Positions 26,115-34,726 of a DNA stretch of 64,000 nucleotides are shown here, in pieces. Every line of letters begins with the position of its first letter. Within the stretch, counting starts at the first letter, position 1. Origin of the DNA: Methylocaldum sp035627495 (GTDB lineage Bacteria; Pseudomonadota; Gammaproteobacteria; Methylococcales; Methylococcaceae); assembly GCF_035627495.1 (NCBI RefSeq), contig NZ_DASPLO010000201.1, forward strand, positions 9,817 through 73,816, written 5' to 3'. Under the pieces are notes generated by a model. That model saw only the letters and a list, made by a program, of their open reading frames with translations, did not search any database and was not told where the DNA came from. A program made the translations under genes and the position numbers.

Positions 26115-26501
26115 CTACTTCGCCAAAACCATGATTGCATCCATTTCGACTCCGGCACCCCGCGGCAAGGAGGCCACGCCTATAGCGGCGCGGGCAGGGT
26201 AGGGCTCGGTGAAATATTCCGCCATGATTTCATTCACCAGCGGAAAATGGGCCAGATCGGTTAGGAATACATTGAGTTTGACAACATCCTGGAGGCTGCC
26301 TCCGGCGGCTTCGGCCACGGCTTTAAGGTTATCGAATACGCGGCGGATCTGCAGATCCATGCCGCCCTCGACCAAGGTCATGGTGGCAGGGTCCAGCGGA
26401 ATCTGGCCGGAGAGATAAACCGTGTCGCCGACTTTTACGGCTTGGGAGTAGGTGCCGATCGCTTTGGGAGCCTGGTTAGTCTGGATAATTTGTTTTGCCA
26501 T
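26115..26501 (-). CDS. ridA: RidA family enamine/imine deaminase
   Basis: RidA hydrolyses reactive 2-aminoacrylate and other enamine intermediates made by PLP enzymes. The 128-residue product has the family pattern: AIGTYSQAVKVGDTVYLSGQ at the start, the conserved Arg in ARAAIGVASLPRGAGVEMDA and Glu near the C-terminus. The ATG overlaps the 3' end of spoT by 26 bp, so translation is probably coupled. The position between spoT and recG is found in other gammaproteobacteria. Confidence 0.93.
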   Translation of the reverse strand: MAKQIIQTNQAPKAIGTYSQAVKVGDTVYLSGQIPLDPATMTLVEGGMDLQIRRVFDNLKAVAEAAGGSLQDVVKLNVFLTDLAHFPLVNEIMAEYFTEPYPARAAIGVASLPRGAGVEMDAIMVLAK

Positions 26502-28692
26502 GGTTCTGTTTTTTTCTAAGTTCGGATTTCACGCGGGAGATTTTCAGTACGACCGATAATCTTCGCAGTTCTCGCATGACAGTGGCGAGATGCACGCGGT
26601 CCTTGACCATCAGGGTAATGATATCGGTGGAGATTTGGCTGTCCTGATTGGTGATCTGGACGTTTTCGATGTTGGCTCGCATGCGGGAGATGGTGGAAGC
26701 CACTTTCGCCAGAGTACCCACCTGGTTCATCAATTCCAGGCGGATGACTGCCGGGAAATCGCCGCTGGCTTCTTTGTCCCAGTCCACGTCCAGCCAATTC
26801 ATGTGTTTTTTTCTAAGTTCAGAGACGTTTTTGCACTCGGTGAGGTGAACGACAATGCCTTTGCCTGGATTGAAAAAACCGACAATGGGATCGCCTGGTA
26901 TCGGGCGGCAGCATTTGGCCAGATTCACCACCATGCCTTCCGTGCCTTTGATGATAAGAGGCGATAACGCGGGCTGTCCTTCCTCTGCAGTTGCAGCGTC
27001 TGACCTGGCGTCACCCTGAACCATCTGGCGGACTACCAGGAAAGGCAGGCGATTGCCGAGACCGATATCTTCCAGCAATGCCTCCTGAGAGGACAGGTCG
27101 AGCGCCTTCAGCAGCTCGTCGATCCGCTCCCGGGGAATGTCCTCGAAGCGCATGTTCTGGGCATCCAATTCCTTTTCCAGCAGGCGCTTGCCCAAGGCGA
27201 CAGCTTCCTGTTTCTTGAAATTTCTGAGATAGCTCCGAATGGCCGCCCGTGCTTTGGCCGTGACGACGAAATTGAGCCATAGCGGATTGGGTCGAGCCCA
27301 GGGCGCCGTGATGATCTCGACGGTCTGGCCGTTCTCGAGAACGGTTTGCAGCGGCGCGAGTACTCGATCGATTCGGGCGGACACGCACGTATTGCCGATG
27401 TCGGTGTGGACGGCGTAAGCAAAGTCGACGATGGTGGCACCGCGTGGAAGCTTGGTAATTTTGCCCTTCGGGGTGAAAACGTAAACTTCCTGCTGGAACA
27501 GGTCGACTTTTAGATTGTCCAGGAATTCCATCGAGTCGCCGGCGCTCTTCTGGATTTCAAGTAAATCTCTCAGCCATTCGTGAGCGCGGGTTTGGGTGGT
27601 CGAGGTCTGTTCGTGCTCGCTCTTGTACAGCCAATGTGCGGCGATGCCGGATTCGGCCAGATGGTGCATGGCGCGGGTGCGGATTTGAATTTCCAGGGGT
27701 TGGCCGTAAGGCCCGATCAGTACGGTGTGCAGCGACTGATACCCGTTGGCCTTGGGCACCGCGATGTAATCCTTGAATCGGCCCGGCACCGGCTTATAGA
27801 GATTGTGGGCTATGCCCAGGGCACGGTAACAGTCATCCACCTGATCCGCGATGATGCGGAAGGCATAAACGTCGTAGACTCCGGAAAAGGACAAGTGCTT
27901 GTTTCGCATCTTCTGATAGACGCTGTACAGATGCTTCTCTCGTCCGATCACTTCGCAGTGGGTCAGCCCGCCGTCCTGCAATCGTTTGGTGATGGTCGAC
28001 TCGATGATCGCGACCACCTCCTTGCGGTTGCCGCGCGCCTTCTTCACCGACTGCTCCAGCACGCGGTAGCGCACGGGATACATGGCGGCGAACCCCAACT
28101 CTTCCAATTCCAGCCGCATCTCGTTCATGCCCAGGCGGTTGGCTATAGGCGCGTAGATATCCAAGGTCTCGCGGGCGATGCGCCGCCGCCGCGTCGGCGA
28201 CATGATTCCCAACGTGCGCATGTTGTGAAGCCGGTCCGCCAGTTTGACCATGATGACGCGGAGATCTCTGACCATCGCGAGCACCATCTTTCGGACGTTC
28301 TGGGCCTGCGCTTCGGCTCTCGACTTGCAATCGAGCTGGGTCAGCTTGCTGACGCCGTCGACCAGCTCGGCGACTTCATCTCCAAATTGCTCGCGCAGTT
28401 GCTCTTTCGTAACGACGGTATCTTCGATGACGTCGTGCAGAATGGCCGCCATGATGCCCTTTGCGTCCATGCGCATCTCGCCGAGGATCATCGCGACGGA
28501 CAGCGGGTGGCAAACGTACGGTTCGCCGGTCAGCCGAAATTGGCCTTCGTGTGCGGAAAGGGCAAGCTCATAGGCGCGGTAAATTTCCTCGGCCTGAGCT
28601 TCGTCGAGATAGGTCGAGACCATGCTGCAAAGCCGCCGAATGAGCTTTTCATTCGGCAGTTCGGTGACTTCCTTCGGAAGAAGTTGGTTCAT
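26476..28692 (-). CDS. spoT: Bifunctional (p)ppGpp synthetase/hydrolase SpoT
   Basis: SpoT makes and degrades the alarmone (p)ppGpp. The 738-residue protein has an HD hydrolase domain (HDVIEDT, then DRLHNMRT), the synthetase domain (YAFRIIAD, GRFKDYIAVPKANGYQSLHT), a TGS domain (VFTPKGKITKLPRGATIVDF) and a C-terminal ACT domain. Because the HD motif is intact, hydrolase activity is expected, which distinguishes it from RelA. It is preceded by rpoZ after a 35-bp gap. Confidence 0.94.
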   Translation of the reverse strand: MNQLLPKEVTELPNEKLIRRLCSMVSTYLDEAQAEEIYRAYELALSAHEGQFRLTGEPYVCHPLSVAMILGEMRMDAKGIMAAILHDVIEDTVVTKEQLREQFGDEVAELVDGVSKLTQLDCKSRAEAQAQNVRKMVLAMVRDLRVIMVKLADRLHNMRTLGIMSPTRRRRIARETLDIYAPIANRLGMNEMRLELEELGFAAMYPVRYRVLEQSVKKARGNRKEVVAIIESTITKRLQDGGLTHCEVIGREKHLYSVYQKMRNKHLSFSGVYDVYAFRIIADQVDDCYRALGIAHNLYKPVPGRFKDYIAVPKANGYQSLHTVLIGPYGQPLEIQIRTRAMHHLAESGIAAHWLYKSEHEQTSTTQTRAHEWLRDLLEIQKSAGDSMEFLDNLKVDLFQQEVYVFTPKGKITKLPRGATIVDFAYAVHTDIGNTCVSARIDRVLAPLQTVLENGQTVEIITAPWARPNPLWLNFVVTAKARAAIRSYLRNFKKQEAVALGKRLLEKELDAQNMRFEDIPRERIDELLKALDLSSQEALLEDIGLGNRLPFLVVRQMVQGDARSDAATAEEGQPALSPLIIKGTEGMVVNLAKCCRPIPGDPIVGFFNPGKGIVVHLTECKNVSELRKKHMNWLDVDWDKEASGDFPAVIRLELMNQVGTLAKVASTISRMRANIENVQITNQDSQISTDIITLMVKDRVHLATVMRELRRLSVVLKISRVKSELRKKQNHGKTNYPD

Positions 28693-28727
28693 GGCAGCCC
28701 GCGCCCGTGTATCAGCCCCGATTCGGA

Positions 28728-29021
28728 TTATTCGAAATCATCGTCTTCGAGGTTGCTCATGCCCGCGCCATGCGGGTTGGGCAGAGGAGGACGCTCGATG
28801 GTGAACCGCTCATGCTTGGGGGCCATGGTGAGATATTCCCTGGTAATTAGACCGCCGGCGATTTCCCGAAGCGCTACCACGGTCGATTTATCGTTTTCCC
28901 AGGACAGCTTGGCGTCTTCCGGGTGCCGAGACAATTGGCGAGCTCGCTTGGTCGCCAACAAAACGAGCTGAAAGCGGTTGTCGACGTGTTCCAGACAGTC
29001 TTCGACGGTTACTCTTGCCAT
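28728..29021 (-). CDS. rpoZ: RNA polymerase omega subunit
   Basis: The omega subunit assists assembly of RNA polymerase and contributes to the ppGpp-binding site. The 97-residue product begins MARVTVEDCLEHVDNRFQLV and has ATKRARQL and the KSTVVALREIAGGLI helix. The usual upstream partner gmk is not in the 264 bp that separate it from the thioredoxin-PGK gene; the rpoZ-spoT order is otherwise conventional. Confidence 0.95.
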   Translation of the reverse strand: MARVTVEDCLEHVDNRFQLVLLATKRARQLSRHPEDAKLSWENDKSTVVALREIAGGLITREYLTMAPKHERFTIERPPLPNPHGAGMSNLEDDDFE

Positions 29022-29225
29022 GCTTGTTAAATCCTCGCTTTAAGAGTTGATTGAGTAGAAAAATACCAATTAAAACAAATGGTTTATCGGCCATTGTTAC
29101 CCAAAAGGCCGGGTCTTGTACAGAAAGTCCGCTTTAGATAAGGTGCAATCCCTTTCGAGTGGATCTCGAATCGAGGCGCTCCATAATCCAGACCGCAAAT
29201 GCGGTTAGAAGGTTCAGAGCGTCCA

Positions 29226-29271
29226 GAAAAGCAAGGCACGAAGGAAAGCGCCAGAGGGCTTCCTTCGTGCC
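29226..29271 (-). terminator. Terminator after the thioredoxin-PGK gene
   Basis: A perfect 12-bp stem (GGCACGAAGGAA with TTCCTTCGTGCC, 29235-29271, loop of 13 nt) begins 15 bp after the stop codon. On the minus strand it is followed by TTGCTTTTCT, a moderate U-rich tract. Confidence 0.65.
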
Positions 29272-29285
29272 GCAGAACCGAATAG

Positions 29286-31064
29286 CTATTTGGCCCGTTT
29301 TTCCAGCATAGCGACGGCCGGAAGCGTTTTGCCTTCCAAGAACTCCAGAAAAGCGCCGCCGCCGGTGGACGTATACGATACCCGATCGCCAATCCCGTAC
29401 TTTTCGATGGCCGCAAGCGTATCGCCGCCCCCGGCAATGGAGAAGCCGCTGGCTTCCGCGATGGCCATCGATACGATGCGGGTGCCTTCACCGAACTGGT
29501 CGATCTCGAATACGCCGACCGGTCCGTTCCAAACGATTGTCCCGGCCGCCTTGATCATGTCCGCATAACGGGCTGCGGTTTCCGGCCCGATATCGAGGAT
29601 CATGTCGTCGTCGGCCACTTCGCTGACCTTTTTGATCGTGGCCGCCGCTGATTCGGAGAATTCCTTGGCACAGACCACGTCGGTGGGCATCGGAATCTCC
29701 GCGCCTTCAGTTTTTGCTTGCTTCATCAAGCGTTTGGCTTCGGGAATCAAGTCGGCCTCATATAAAGATTTGCCCACCGGATAGCCTGCTGCGGCGATAA
29801 ACGTGTTGGCGATGCCGCCGCCGAGAATGAGTTGGTCTACTTTGGCAGCCAAAGAGTCGAGCACCGTTAGCTTGGTGGAAACCTTGGAGCCGCCGACAAT
29901 GGCCAAAAGCGGGCGCTCCGGGTTTTCCAGAGCCTTGCCCAGAGCGTCAAGCTCTGCGGCCAGCAGGATGCCGGCACAGGTTTCAGGCGCGAAACGGCCT
30001 ACGCCGTGGGTGGAGGCTTCGGCGCGGTGCGCGGTCCCGAAGGCATCCATCACATAGACGTCGCAGAGAGCGGCCATTTTCTTAGCCAACTCTTCGTCGT
30101 CCTTTTTTTCGCCCTTGTTGAAGCGAACGTTTTCGCACAAAACAACCTCGCCCGGATACATGTCGATGCCATTCAACCAGTCTTTCGCCAAAGGCACTTT
30201 GCGGCCGAGCAGCCAGGTCAAGCGGTCTGCCACGGGTTTCAGGGAGAATTCATCGGCATATACGCCTTCGGTCGGCCGCCCCAAATGGGACATGACCATG
30301 ACTTTGGCGCCGGCTCTCAAGCAATGCTCAATCGTGGGCAAACTGGCGCGGATGCGGGTGTCGCTGGTGACTCTGCCGTTCTTGACGGGAACGTTCAGGT
30401 CCTCGCGGATCAAAACGCGCTTACCGGCGAGATCGAGATCGGTGATTCTCTTGAAAGATATGGCTTTCTTTTTATCAATCTTTTTATTGGTTTTTTTCGG
30501 AACCGATTCCTTCTCCCGCCATTTGATCGAGCAGCCCATGCTCGGGATTTGTTTCTCCGGACCCTTGCCTGTCAGAGCGACTTGTTTCATGGCTTTGAAC
30601 AGCTCACGCCGGACGTCCGGCGGGGCGGTTTCCTTGCGGCTGGCGTCCAAGCGTCCGCGGTACTGCAATTCCAGATCCTTGTTATAGCCGAAGAAATCCG
30701 GGGTGCAGACCGCCCCGTAGGCTTTGGCCACCTCCTGAGTCTCATCGTACAGGTAGGGGAAGGGATAGCCGAATTGCTCCGCAACGATTTTCATGTTCTC
30801 GAAGGAGTCTTCGGGATAATCGGCCGGGTCGTTGGACATGATGGCCACGGCGTTGATGCCGTGTTCCTGGAGTTCTCTAACGTCCCGTACGATGCGCTCC
30901 TGCACGGCCTTCACATAGGGGCAGTGATTGCAGATGAACATCACCAAAAGGCCGTTGGGCCCCTTGCACTTTTCCAGTGTCCAAATCTGCCCGTCGACAC
31001 CGGGCAGAGCGAAATCAACCGCCTTTTTACCGAATTCACAGACCGGGGTTTCTGTGCGAGCCAT
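29286..31064 (-). CDS. pgk: Thioredoxin-like / phosphoglycerate kinase fusion
   Basis: One uninterrupted frame of 592 residues joins two enzymes. Residues 1 to about 178 are a thioredoxin-like AhpC/TSA-family domain with the redox pair Cys45-x-x-Cys48 (FICNHCPYVKA) and the family's closing motif SMGCSIKW. A lysine-rich linker (about 179-201) leads into a complete phosphoglycerate kinase from residue 202: ISFKRITDLDLAGKRVL, HLGRP, the NVRFNKGEK loop, GGSKVSTK and the C-terminal GGGDTLAAIEK and STGGGAFLEFLEG. Where PGK normally starts with Met the codon is ATA, and no ribosome site precedes it. The fusion therefore seems to be expressed as a single chain unless proteolysed. Confidence 0.88.
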   Translation of the reverse strand: MARTETPVCEFGKKAVDFALPGVDGQIWTLEKCKGPNGLLVMFICNHCPYVKAVQERIVRDVRELQEHGINAVAIMSNDPADYPEDSFENMKIVAEQFGYPFPYLYDETQEVAKAYGAVCTPDFFGYNKDLELQYRGRLDASRKETAPPDVRRELFKAMKQVALTGKGPEKQIPSMGCSIKWREKESVPKKTNKKIDKKKAISFKRITDLDLAGKRVLIREDLNVPVKNGRVTSDTRIRASLPTIEHCLRAGAKVMVMSHLGRPTEGVYADEFSLKPVADRLTWLLGRKVPLAKDWLNGIDMYPGEVVLCENVRFNKGEKKDDEELAKKMAALCDVYVMDAFGTAHRAEASTHGVGRFAPETCAGILLAAELDALGKALENPERPLLAIVGGSKVSTKLTVLDSLAAKVDQLILGGGIANTFIAAAGYPVGKSLYEADLIPEAKRLMKQAKTEGAEIPMPTDVVCAKEFSESAAATIKKVSEVADDDMILDIGPETAARYADMIKAAGTIVWNGPVGVFEIDQFGEGTRIVSMAIAEASGFSIAGGGDTLAAIEKYGIGDRVSYTSTGGGAFLEFLEGKTLPAVAMLEKRAK

Positions 31065-31185
31065 GGAGATCTTCCTTCTTATAAGTGAAAATCGATGAAA
31101 ATAGCGGAAATCATAACAATCGAATCGAGTCCTCGGGAAGCCATATGACCCCTTTTTGAGATTTCGAGCTGTTTTACCGTGTTTT

Positions 31186-32808
31186 TTAAAGCCAGGCGCC
31201 GATGAGCAGCAGAGCGCCTAAAGCACCGGTTATCCCGGCGATCGGCATCGAGACGGCGGAGCCGGCCAAGACCGCCGCACTGACCAGCAGGGCTCCGCCG
31301 GTGATCCCGGTCAACGTGCGTCGCTGGTTGTGTTTTATTTCCCGATGGATTTGTTCCAGTTCCCGCGATTGGAAGGTCACCGTCAGTCTTCCGTTTGCCG
31401 CATTTTCCAGTGTCCGGTGGATCAGCATCGGCATTTCGGGCCAGTTTTCCGCCCATCCGGGAAGTTGCGACTGTATTTTTCTGAGGCCCGCTTTGGGCCC
31501 CATTTCTTCTTTAAACCAGCGTTCCAGAAACGGTTTGGCGGTCTGCCAAAGATCAAGGTCCGGATAGAGGTCGCGGCCGAGTCCTTCGATGTTCAGCAGG
31601 GTTTTCTGGAGCAGCACCAGTTGCGGTTGAACTTCCATGTCGAAGCGGCGGGCAACCTGGAACAGCCGCAATAGCAAATGGCCGTAGGAGATGTCCTTCA
31701 AAGGCTTTTCGAAGATCGGTTCGCACACGGCGCGTATGGCGGATTCGAACTCCTCGACGCGGGTATTTTTGGGAATCCATCCCGATTCGATGTGCATTTC
31801 CGCGACCCGCCGGTAATCGCGGTTGAAGAAAGCCAGGAAATTCTCGGCGACGTAGCGCTTGTCTTCACGGGAGATGCTGCCGACGATGCCGAAATCAACG
31901 GCGATGTATTTTGAAGCCGGCGTCACGAAGATATTGCCGGGATGCATGTCGGCATGGAAGAAGCTGTCCCGCAGCACCTGCGTAAAGAAGATTTCTACCC
32001 CGCGTTCCGCCAGAAGCTTCAAATCGACGCCTTCCCGTTTCAGGGTTTCTACGTCGCCGACCGGAATGCCGGAGATGCGTTCCATGACCAGGATCTGCCG
32101 CCGCGTGTACGGCCAATAGATCTTGGGAATGTAAAGCACCTCGGAATCTTCGAAACGCCGCCGCATTTCCGCGGCATTGGCCGCTTCTCGGACCAGATCG
32201 AGTTCGTCCAGAATGGTCTTTTCGAATTCGGCGACGACCTCGATCGGCCGCAGACGCCGGGCGTCGCTCCAGAAGCGTTGAGCGAGCCGGGTCAGTTCGT
32301 ACAGCAGCGCGATGTCCGAGCGGATTTGCTTGTCGATGCCGGGACGCAGCACCTTGACCACCACCTCCTGGCCATCGAAGAGACGGGCGGCGTGCACCTG
32401 GGCGACCGAGGCCGAGGCGAGCGGCGTTTCGTCGAATTCGGCGAAAACCTGCGTTACCGGTTGTTCCAGCGTCTTTTCGATGATGATTTTGGCTTCGCTG
32501 CCGGGGAAAGCCGGCACGCGATCTTGGAGCTTGACCAATTCTTCGGCGATATCGTCCGGTAGCAGATCCCTGCGGGTGGACAGCGTCTGACCGAATTTGA
32601 CGAAGATGGGACCTAAGTCTTCCAATGTTCGGCGGATGCGCACACCGCGCGGTTCTTGCTTGGAACCCAGCCAATAGTTCGGGGAGAGGGCGCCGACGAA
32701 GCGGATCGGCCGGAAGAGGTGAGTGGCCAGGACCAATTCGTCCAAGCCGTGGCGTACCAGCACCCGTTGAATGTGCAGCAAGCGCCGGATCAGTTTCGGT
32801 TGGATCAC
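31186..32808 (-). CDS. ubiB: Ubiquinone biosynthesis kinase-like protein UbiB
   Basis: UbiB is an atypical kinase/ATPase of the ABC1/ADCK family needed for ubiquinone synthesis. The product (540 residues from GTG 32808) has the KxGQ signature (FVKFGQTLSTR), the kinase-like ATP site (ASVAQVHAA, EVVVKVLRPG), catalytic HADMHPGNIF and AVDFGIVG, and two C-terminal membrane helices. GTG 32808 is used because it begins IQPKLIRRLLHIQ, as in relatives, lies 15 bp after ubiJ and has an AGGA upstream; an ATG at 33111 would run deep into ubiJ. Confidence 0.92.
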   Translation of the reverse strand: MIQPKLIRRLLHIQRVLVRHGLDELVLATHLFRPIRFVGALSPNYWLGSKQEPRGVRIRRTLEDLGPIFVKFGQTLSTRRDLLPDDIAEELVKLQDRVPAFPGSEAKIIIEKTLEQPVTQVFAEFDETPLASASVAQVHAARLFDGQEVVVKVLRPGIDKQIRSDIALLYELTRLAQRFWSDARRLRPIEVVAEFEKTILDELDLVREAANAAEMRRRFEDSEVLYIPKIYWPYTRRQILVMERISGIPVGDVETLKREGVDLKLLAERGVEIFFTQVLRDSFFHADMHPGNIFVTPASKYIAVDFGIVGSISREDKRYVAENFLAFFNRDYRRVAEMHIESGWIPKNTRVEEFESAIRAVCEPIFEKPLKDISYGHLLLRLFQVARRFDMEVQPQLVLLQKTLLNIEGLGRDLYPDLDLWQTAKPFLERWFKEEMGPKAGLRKIQSQLPGWAENWPEMPMLIHRTLENAANGRLTVTFQSRELEQIHREIKHNQRRTLTGITGGALLVSAAVLAGSAVSMPIAGITGALGALLLIGAWL

Positions 32809-32822
32809 GGGGCGGATTGTTC

Positions 32823-33479
32823 CTAGGCGTCGGACTTGGGGGGCGAGGAATCGGGCTGCAACGAGCGCTGAAGCCGCTCTACCCGGGCTTCGAGACGGTC
32901 GAAATCGGCGCGCAACCGGTCGACGTCGGCGTAAAAGGCATCGGCCTCCGAGTGCGTCGGCAGCTCCCGGCTTTCTTCCTGCCAATATTCCGCGAGATCG
33001 AGTCTTAAGGTTTTTAGGGAATCTTTGGTCCAGCCGAATCCCGAACGAACGAGGTCGAAGCAGGCCGAGGCGAAGGCTTTGCCGGTATATTGGGCGAGCT
33101 GGACTTCCCAATCGACCTCCAGCTTTTCGAACAAAGCCTGAAAACGGCGTGCCGTATCCGTGTCGCCTTCGATCTCGATATCGCCCGAATACAGGCTCTG
33201 CGTAGCCGATTCACCGAGTCCCAGCTTGGCAAAGGCCGCAATCGAGCCGGCCAGGGTGACGTCTGCGTGTCCGCCGAAGTCGCTGAGAATCTGGATATTC
33301 GAATCGGTCGGACACAGATAGATCGACACGTCGAACGGGCGGAGCCGAAGCGCGATGACTTTGCCCGCAATCGGCCCCAGCAGTTCTCCGCTGTTAGGAT
33401 TCAAGCTCAAATAATGCGTGACCGCCCGCTCCAGCGTCTCGGCGAAAACACCGGTCAACACCGGATAACGAGCCGCCAC
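32823..33479 (-). CDS. ubiJ: Ubiquinone biosynthesis accessory factor UbiJ
   Basis: The 218-residue product has an N-terminal SCP2 lipid-binding-like domain (residues about 25-125, with GPIAGKVIALRLRPFDVSIY) and a C-terminal coiled coil (YADVDRLRADFDRLEARVERL). This is the organisation of UbiJ, which with UbiK forms a lipid-binding part of the ubiquinone synthesis complex. It sits between ubiE and ubiB, 2 bp after ubiE's end, the standard order. Confidence 0.92.
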   Translation of the reverse strand: MAARYPVLTGVFAETLERAVTHYLSLNPNSGELLGPIAGKVIALRLRPFDVSIYLCPTDSNIQILSDFGGHADVTLAGSIAAFAKLGLGESATQSLYSGDIEIEGDTDTARRFQALFEKLEVDWEVQLAQYTGKAFASACFDLVRSGFGWTKDSLKTLRLDLAEYWQEESRELPTHSEADAFYADVDRLRADFDRLEARVERLQRSLQPDSSPPKSDA

Positions 33480-33481
33480 GA

Positions 33482-34231
33482 TTAGACCTTATAGCCTCGA
33501 TGAACGGCGACGACGCCGTGGGTCAGGTTGAAGTACTCGCAGCGTTCGAAGCCCGCGCCGAGCATCATTTGCTTGAGCTTTTCCTGATTGGGATGCATTC
33601 GGATGGATTCGGCCAAATACTTGTAGCTTTCGGCGTCATTGGCGATGAACTTGCCGAGCAAGGGCAGGATTCTGAACGAATAAAGATCGTAGGCCTTTTT
33701 GAATAGCTCGCCCTGCGCCTCGGAGAATTCCAGGATTATCGCGCGTCCGCCCGGCTTCAAGACGCGGTGAATCGACTGAAGTGCGGCTTCCTTGTGGGTC
33801 ACGTTCCGGAGACCGAAAGCGATACAGACGCAATCGAAGTGATTATCCGGGAACGGTAGCTTTTCGGCGTCGATCTGCGCATAGCCGACGTTGTCGACCA
33901 CGCCGTCGTCGATGAGCCGATCGCGGCCCCGCTTCAACATCTCGGCATTGATGTCGGAGAGGATTACACGACCGTTAGGGCCGACCCGCTTCTGGAAAAG
34001 AAACGTCATGTCTCCGGTGCCGCCCGCAAGATCCAGCACCTTCTCGCCGTATCGCACGTGACTCAGCTGTATGGCGATCCGCTTCCAAATCCGATGGATG
34101 CCCAGCGACATGAGGTCGTTCATGACATCGTATTTGCCCGCCACGGAGTCGAATACGGCCTTGACCATTTTGGCCTTTTCGCCCGCGGGCACCTCACGGA
34201 AGCCGAAGTGGGTGGTCTTTTCGTCTTGCAT
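33482..34231 (-). CDS. ubiE: Ubiquinone/menaquinone methyltransferase UbiE
   Basis: UbiE is the C-methyltransferase that acts on demethoxy-ubiquinol (and demethylmenaquinol). The 249-residue protein has the S-adenosylmethionine motif VLDLAGGTGDM, then FDCVCIAFGLRNVTH and RVLKPGGRAIILEFS, and ends GVVAVHRGYKV, the family terminus. It opens the ubiE-ubiJ-ubiB operon. Confidence 0.96.
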   Translation of the reverse strand: MQDEKTTHFGFREVPAGEKAKMVKAVFDSVAGKYDVMNDLMSLGIHRIWKRIAIQLSHVRYGEKVLDLAGGTGDMTFLFQKRVGPNGRVILSDINAEMLKRGRDRLIDDGVVDNVGYAQIDAEKLPFPDNHFDCVCIAFGLRNVTHKEAALQSIHRVLKPGGRAIILEFSEAQGELFKKAYDLYSFRILPLLGKFIANDAESYKYLAESIRMHPNQEKLKQMMLGAGFERCEYFNLTHGVVAVHRGYKV

Positions 34232-34281
34232 CTTGGAACTGAAATAAAGTTAAGGGCTATAGGCCCGGATTTGCGTAGGCC

Positions 34282-34662
34282 TTACTGCGATGCCCCGGTA
34301 GCTGTAGCTTTTCGTTGACAGCCGGCCTGTTCAAGTCTGCTTAGGTATTCGGCCCAAAGCTGCTGGTAATGCACGCCCAGATTGTACAGCATCTCCCAGG
34401 TGTAGATCCCGGTGTCGTGGCCGTCGCTGAAACTGGGGGCGATGGCATAATTGCCCACCGGCCGAATCGCCGCAATGGTAACGTCTTCTTTCCCGAGCTG
34501 GAGAACCTCCTGACCCGGCCCGTGACCGCGAACCTCGGCGGACGGCGAGTAAACGCGCAAATACTCGCAAGGCAGCTCGAAGCGGGAACCGTCTTCGAAC
34601 GCGATCTCGAGAACCCGCGACTTTTGATGAAGCTTGATGTCGATGGGATTCGGAGTGTTCAT
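34282..34662 (-). CDS. DUF971 / GBBH-like N-terminal domain protein
   Basis: The 126-residue product matches the DUF971 family, equivalent to the small N-terminal domain of gamma-butyrobetaine hydroxylase. Recognisable parts are LEIAFEDGSRFELPCEYLRVYSPSAE, NYAIAPSFSDGHDTGIYTWE and the final LGVHYQQLWAEYL helix. Its role is unknown, though such proteins have been linked to iron-sulfur cofactor carriers. It lies between hslU and ubiE, as in other gammaproteobacteria. Confidence 0.88.
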   Translation of the reverse strand: MNTPNPIDIKLHQKSRVLEIAFEDGSRFELPCEYLRVYSPSAEVRGHGPGQEVLQLGKEDVTIAAIRPVGNYAIAPSFSDGHDTGIYTWEMLYNLGVHYQQLWAEYLSRLEQAGCQRKATATGASQ

Positions 34663-34726
34663 TGGGGTTTTCGCTCGGTGCGCACAACTTCGCTTGTTGG
34701 GTTACGGCCTAACCGCTTGACTCAAC

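Noticed and set aside
27580..28971. A 463-residue open frame antisense to spoT and rpoZ
   Set aside because: It mirrors the codon structure of spoT, has no recognisable domains and lacks a ribosome site; it is a shadow frame.
29286..31064. Possible assembly error joining a thioredoxin gene and pgk
   Set aside because: Kept as a real fusion for now: both parts are in one frame, each is complete, and a lysine-rich linker joins them. Raw reads would settle it.
32809..33111. Extended ubiB start at ATG 33111
   Set aside because: It would overlap ubiJ by nearly 290 bp; the family N-terminus begins at GTG 32808.
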